Shown here: piece by piece, positions 63,201-64,000 of the stretch | Layout: the number at the start of each line of letters is the position of its first letter | How positions within the stretch are numbered: the first letter of the stretch is position 1 | NCBI GenBank assembly: GCA_017937485.1 | Contig: JAGBDN010000003.1 | Coordinates: 1-64,000 of the forward strand | Origin: Thermoguttaceae bacterium | GTDB lineage: Bacteria; Planctomycetota; Planctomycetia; Pirellulales; Thermoguttaceae | DNA length: 64,000 nt | Direction of reading: 5' to 3' | Made by a program: the position numbers and the translations under genes | Notes under the pieces: generated by a model | What the model was told of the DNA's origin: nothing | Database searches by the model: none | The model's input: only the letters and a program-made list of their open reading frames with translations

Positions 63201-63670
63201 CCTTGGTAGACGGTCGCCGAAAGCGCGAGTTTGGCGCCGATCGTCGATTGCGAAACGACGACGAGATCGGCGATTCCGTCGTCGCCGACGACGTCTCCGA
63301 AAACGACCGGCGAGTCGTTCGCGTCGATCAGTTCGGCGATCGCGGTCGATTTTTTCAACGCGTAGGAGCCGGTTCCGTCGTTCGCGTAAACGTCGAGCGT
63401 TTTTTCGCTGTAATTAATCGTCAACAACTCGTCGATTTCGTCGCCGGTCAAATCGGCAAGTTCGCAAAAATTCGGCGCGCGTTTCGAAAAATCGACCGAA
63501 TATTCCGCCGCCGTCGACTCGAATTCGGTCGTTTTTTCCGGCGCGAACCCGCCCCAATCGGCGTTCAGCAGCTCGCGATTTTCCAACGCTTCAAGCGAAA
63601 GACGCCGCGACGACGGCCAAAAACTGGAATTTTTTCGGTCGAAAATACGTTGAAAAAAATCTTTTTTCAT
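60296..63670 (-). CDS. Surface protein with FG-GAP repeats, cohesin-like domain and type I dockerin
   Basis: 1124 residues. The N-terminus has no classical signal peptide but carries SRRLSLEALENRELLNADW, a leader seen in many planctomycete extracellular proteins. FG-GAP/VCBS-type repeats fill about residues 50-800, for example VGDVDGDGATETLLVG, FGDFNGDGLTDVAVYY, IGDINGDGLNDVVVLN and LADLNVDGKLDVATV, predicted to form Ca2+-binding propellers. A cohesin-like beta-sandwich follows (about 830-940: ATAALKFNSEYFTLVGVEAA). A type I dockerin comes next with two Ca2+ loops, DSNDDGLINAKDVDQFLL and DYNNDQKIGAQDFDAFLI. The last 100 residues are Asp/Glu/Ala-rich. It is probably a cell-surface or secreted assembly protein. 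AAGGCA precedes the ATG. Confidence 0.85.
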   Translation of the reverse strand: MKKDFFQRIFDRKNSSFWPSSRRLSLEALENRELLNADWGGFAPEKTTEFESTAAEYSVDFSKRAPNFCELADLTGDEIDELLTINYSEKTLDVYANDGTGSYALKKSTAIAELIDANDSPVVFGDVVGDDGIADLVVVSQSTIGAKLALSATVYQGSANYSFAKVSTTSLDVSAFPSSGLAFLSLDVALRETASGADLLVQGSTLSMGSGGASPRQTLIYSGVGETNFGKSATSLNLSGSSTTDDPILTDVATIGGKECVVSIDRTSSQSNSLVLTDVSATTPKKYVANLSSLGSVVVEWVVEKDGVLIVGGTVNKESAVLTLNNFAFADGSVKFTSNLVKCDGLALNASSTAAIGNMGGLAATPELFVANGSTYAVFQGETSRTYGFEFEQIGVVATTPNYHSVYVGDVDGDGATETLLVGATQIIVGDAASDGSVANLKTVATLGQTANKAVFGDFNGDGLTDVAVYYQAEGADFTVGTNLQIFQQISNGSFAPVASRAVSSFIDFTVGSFSQAGVDEIAVLSQTTSGVQYVETLRLTVASGSTTLNQTRSYRLGSLGATALTAGAIYGSGLDDLVAVNSAKNSISVLKNTGASFSATTLSSNTGLVASGVYNPTAAAIGDINGDGLNDVVVLNAASGSNYAHVAYYLQTASGLSSVASNSSLRVSGVAPTGLVLADLNVDGKLDVATVQHTTAGKSNLFGFVNNGTASIFNAGKSWGETSVGAALTVGRFNDDASLDAILAQGKKVGVFLNTDGSESAGGSVKFVCQSASASAGANLDAALATERTWLDEWSNFYIDVWATTDGAGVVTTATAALKFNSEYFTLVGVEAATGFDASLSVANGVATVSATGKAAADGWALVARVRFAPTVDANGVYQGGLAIPQDGVLQSVSADFSAVAASQSVNGAAVASVSAPTDLVVYPVDADSNDDGLINAKDVDQFLLGYGYDFEHLPSDLTFCKIFDYNNDQKIGAQDFDAFLIPYGQKANGVADSYYAKEPGVSVSSAVLASEVETEDGVYALVNPSEVAAATKVARAAAVDAALVAEAFASENDDEEADATTAVAEETVATQTDDETDERAALVETFAAVGTASETDVVWAFDDDSDDEEDAFAFDVNLSVKF

Positions 63671-64000
63671 AATCGTTGCCTTCGTGTGGACTCAAACCGG
63701 AAAACCGATTATTTTACTACCAACGCTGAAATTTGCTCTCTATTTCACGCCGTTGAACTTGCGAACGTCCAACGTTCGGCGGCGAGCGTCGACGTTTCGT
63801 TTCGCCCGACGTCGCGAACGTTTCGTCGACGACGTTTCTATCCGCCGCGACGTCCTTTGTTAATAAATTAGGACGAACGCGGAAAAAAAAGGTTCGCGCT
63901 TTTGCGAAAAAAACGCTTGAAAACCCAAGCTCCGTCGTTAAATTCGGAACGCCGAACCTTTGGCTCGCCGCCCTCAAAAACGTTCGCGACGTTTCAACGG
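63671..64000. other. Upstream region of the dockerin protein, 330 bases to window end
   Basis: No supported gene. It should contain the promoter of the dockerin-protein gene, but no convincing pair of boxes was found. AAGGTTCG near 63889 and CGAACCTT near 63953 form a widely spaced inverted repeat of unknown meaning. Confidence 0.4.

Noticed and set aside
63717..63977. 86-codon minus-strand frame at the right end
   Set aside because: No ribosome site, no similarity, and composition like the surrounding intergenic sequence.

Overview
The window looks like chromosomal DNA of an anaerobic, probably gut-associated planctomycete. The evidence is: two DUF1559 pseudopilin-like proteins with the [14 protein letters not shown] leader; a cell-surface protein with the planctomycete-type LEALENRELL leader followed by FG-GAP repeats and a dockerin; several sulfatase-modifying-factor (SUMF1/FGE-fold) proteins; a twin-arginine Gfo/Idh/MocA oxidoreductase; many secreted glycosidases without SusC/SusD; and a full-length pyruvate:ferredoxin oxidoreductase. 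The exact genus cannot be read from the sequence. Codon bias toward GAC/GCG/TCG opens very long antisense frames, and these were discarded.

Layout. 1-6430: a tandem pair of SUMF1 proteins (the first cut by the window edge), then on the minus strand a K+/H+ antiporter, a macro-domain protein, NrnA and a third FGE-like protein. 6657-11667 (minus): a likely operon of a secreted metallo-beta-lactamase-fold hydrolase, a beta-propeller glycosidase and a GH127 arabinofuranosidase. 11922-13477 (minus): DUF1559 pseudopilin plus small lipoprotein. 13827-20153 (minus): Gfo/Idh/MocA oxidoreductase, an oversized Lnt, and a hybrid-cluster-protein homologue that has lost almost all metal ligands. 20842-24372: nifJ. 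24567-25669 (minus): azlCD. 25938-27203 (minus): a phage-like DUF4417 trio. 27523-28959: a YhaO/SbcD-like nuclease. 29056-37498 (minus): a beta-lactamase/esterase fusion and two alpha-L-rhamnosidases (GH78, GH106).

37932-43540 (plus): membrane acyltransferase-like protein, folP, a divergent RNase HII-like protein, a metallophosphoesterase and nfo. 43624-46376: three tandem secreted esterases. 46578-53852: VIT/VWA protein, P-type Ca2+-ATPase, and a second DUF1559/lipoprotein pair. 53934-58353: GH51 arabinofuranosidase and a large unknown secreted protein with an internal duplication. 58591-60167: response regulator, STAS antagonist and RsbW-like kinase. 60296-63670 (minus): the FG-GAP/cohesin-like/dockerin protein.

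Functionally, the secreted enzymes (GH127, GH51, GH78, GH106, propeller glycosidase, esterases) fit debranching of arabinose- and rhamnose-rich, esterified plant cell-wall glycans, with fermentation through PFOR. No tRNA, rRNA, CRISPR array, insertion sequence or reverse transcriptase was seen. The most unusual items are the ligand-less Hcp homologue, the RNase HII-like protein with a GYG/KGE active site, the low-complexity-inflated Lnt, and the duplicated-module protein next to GH51.
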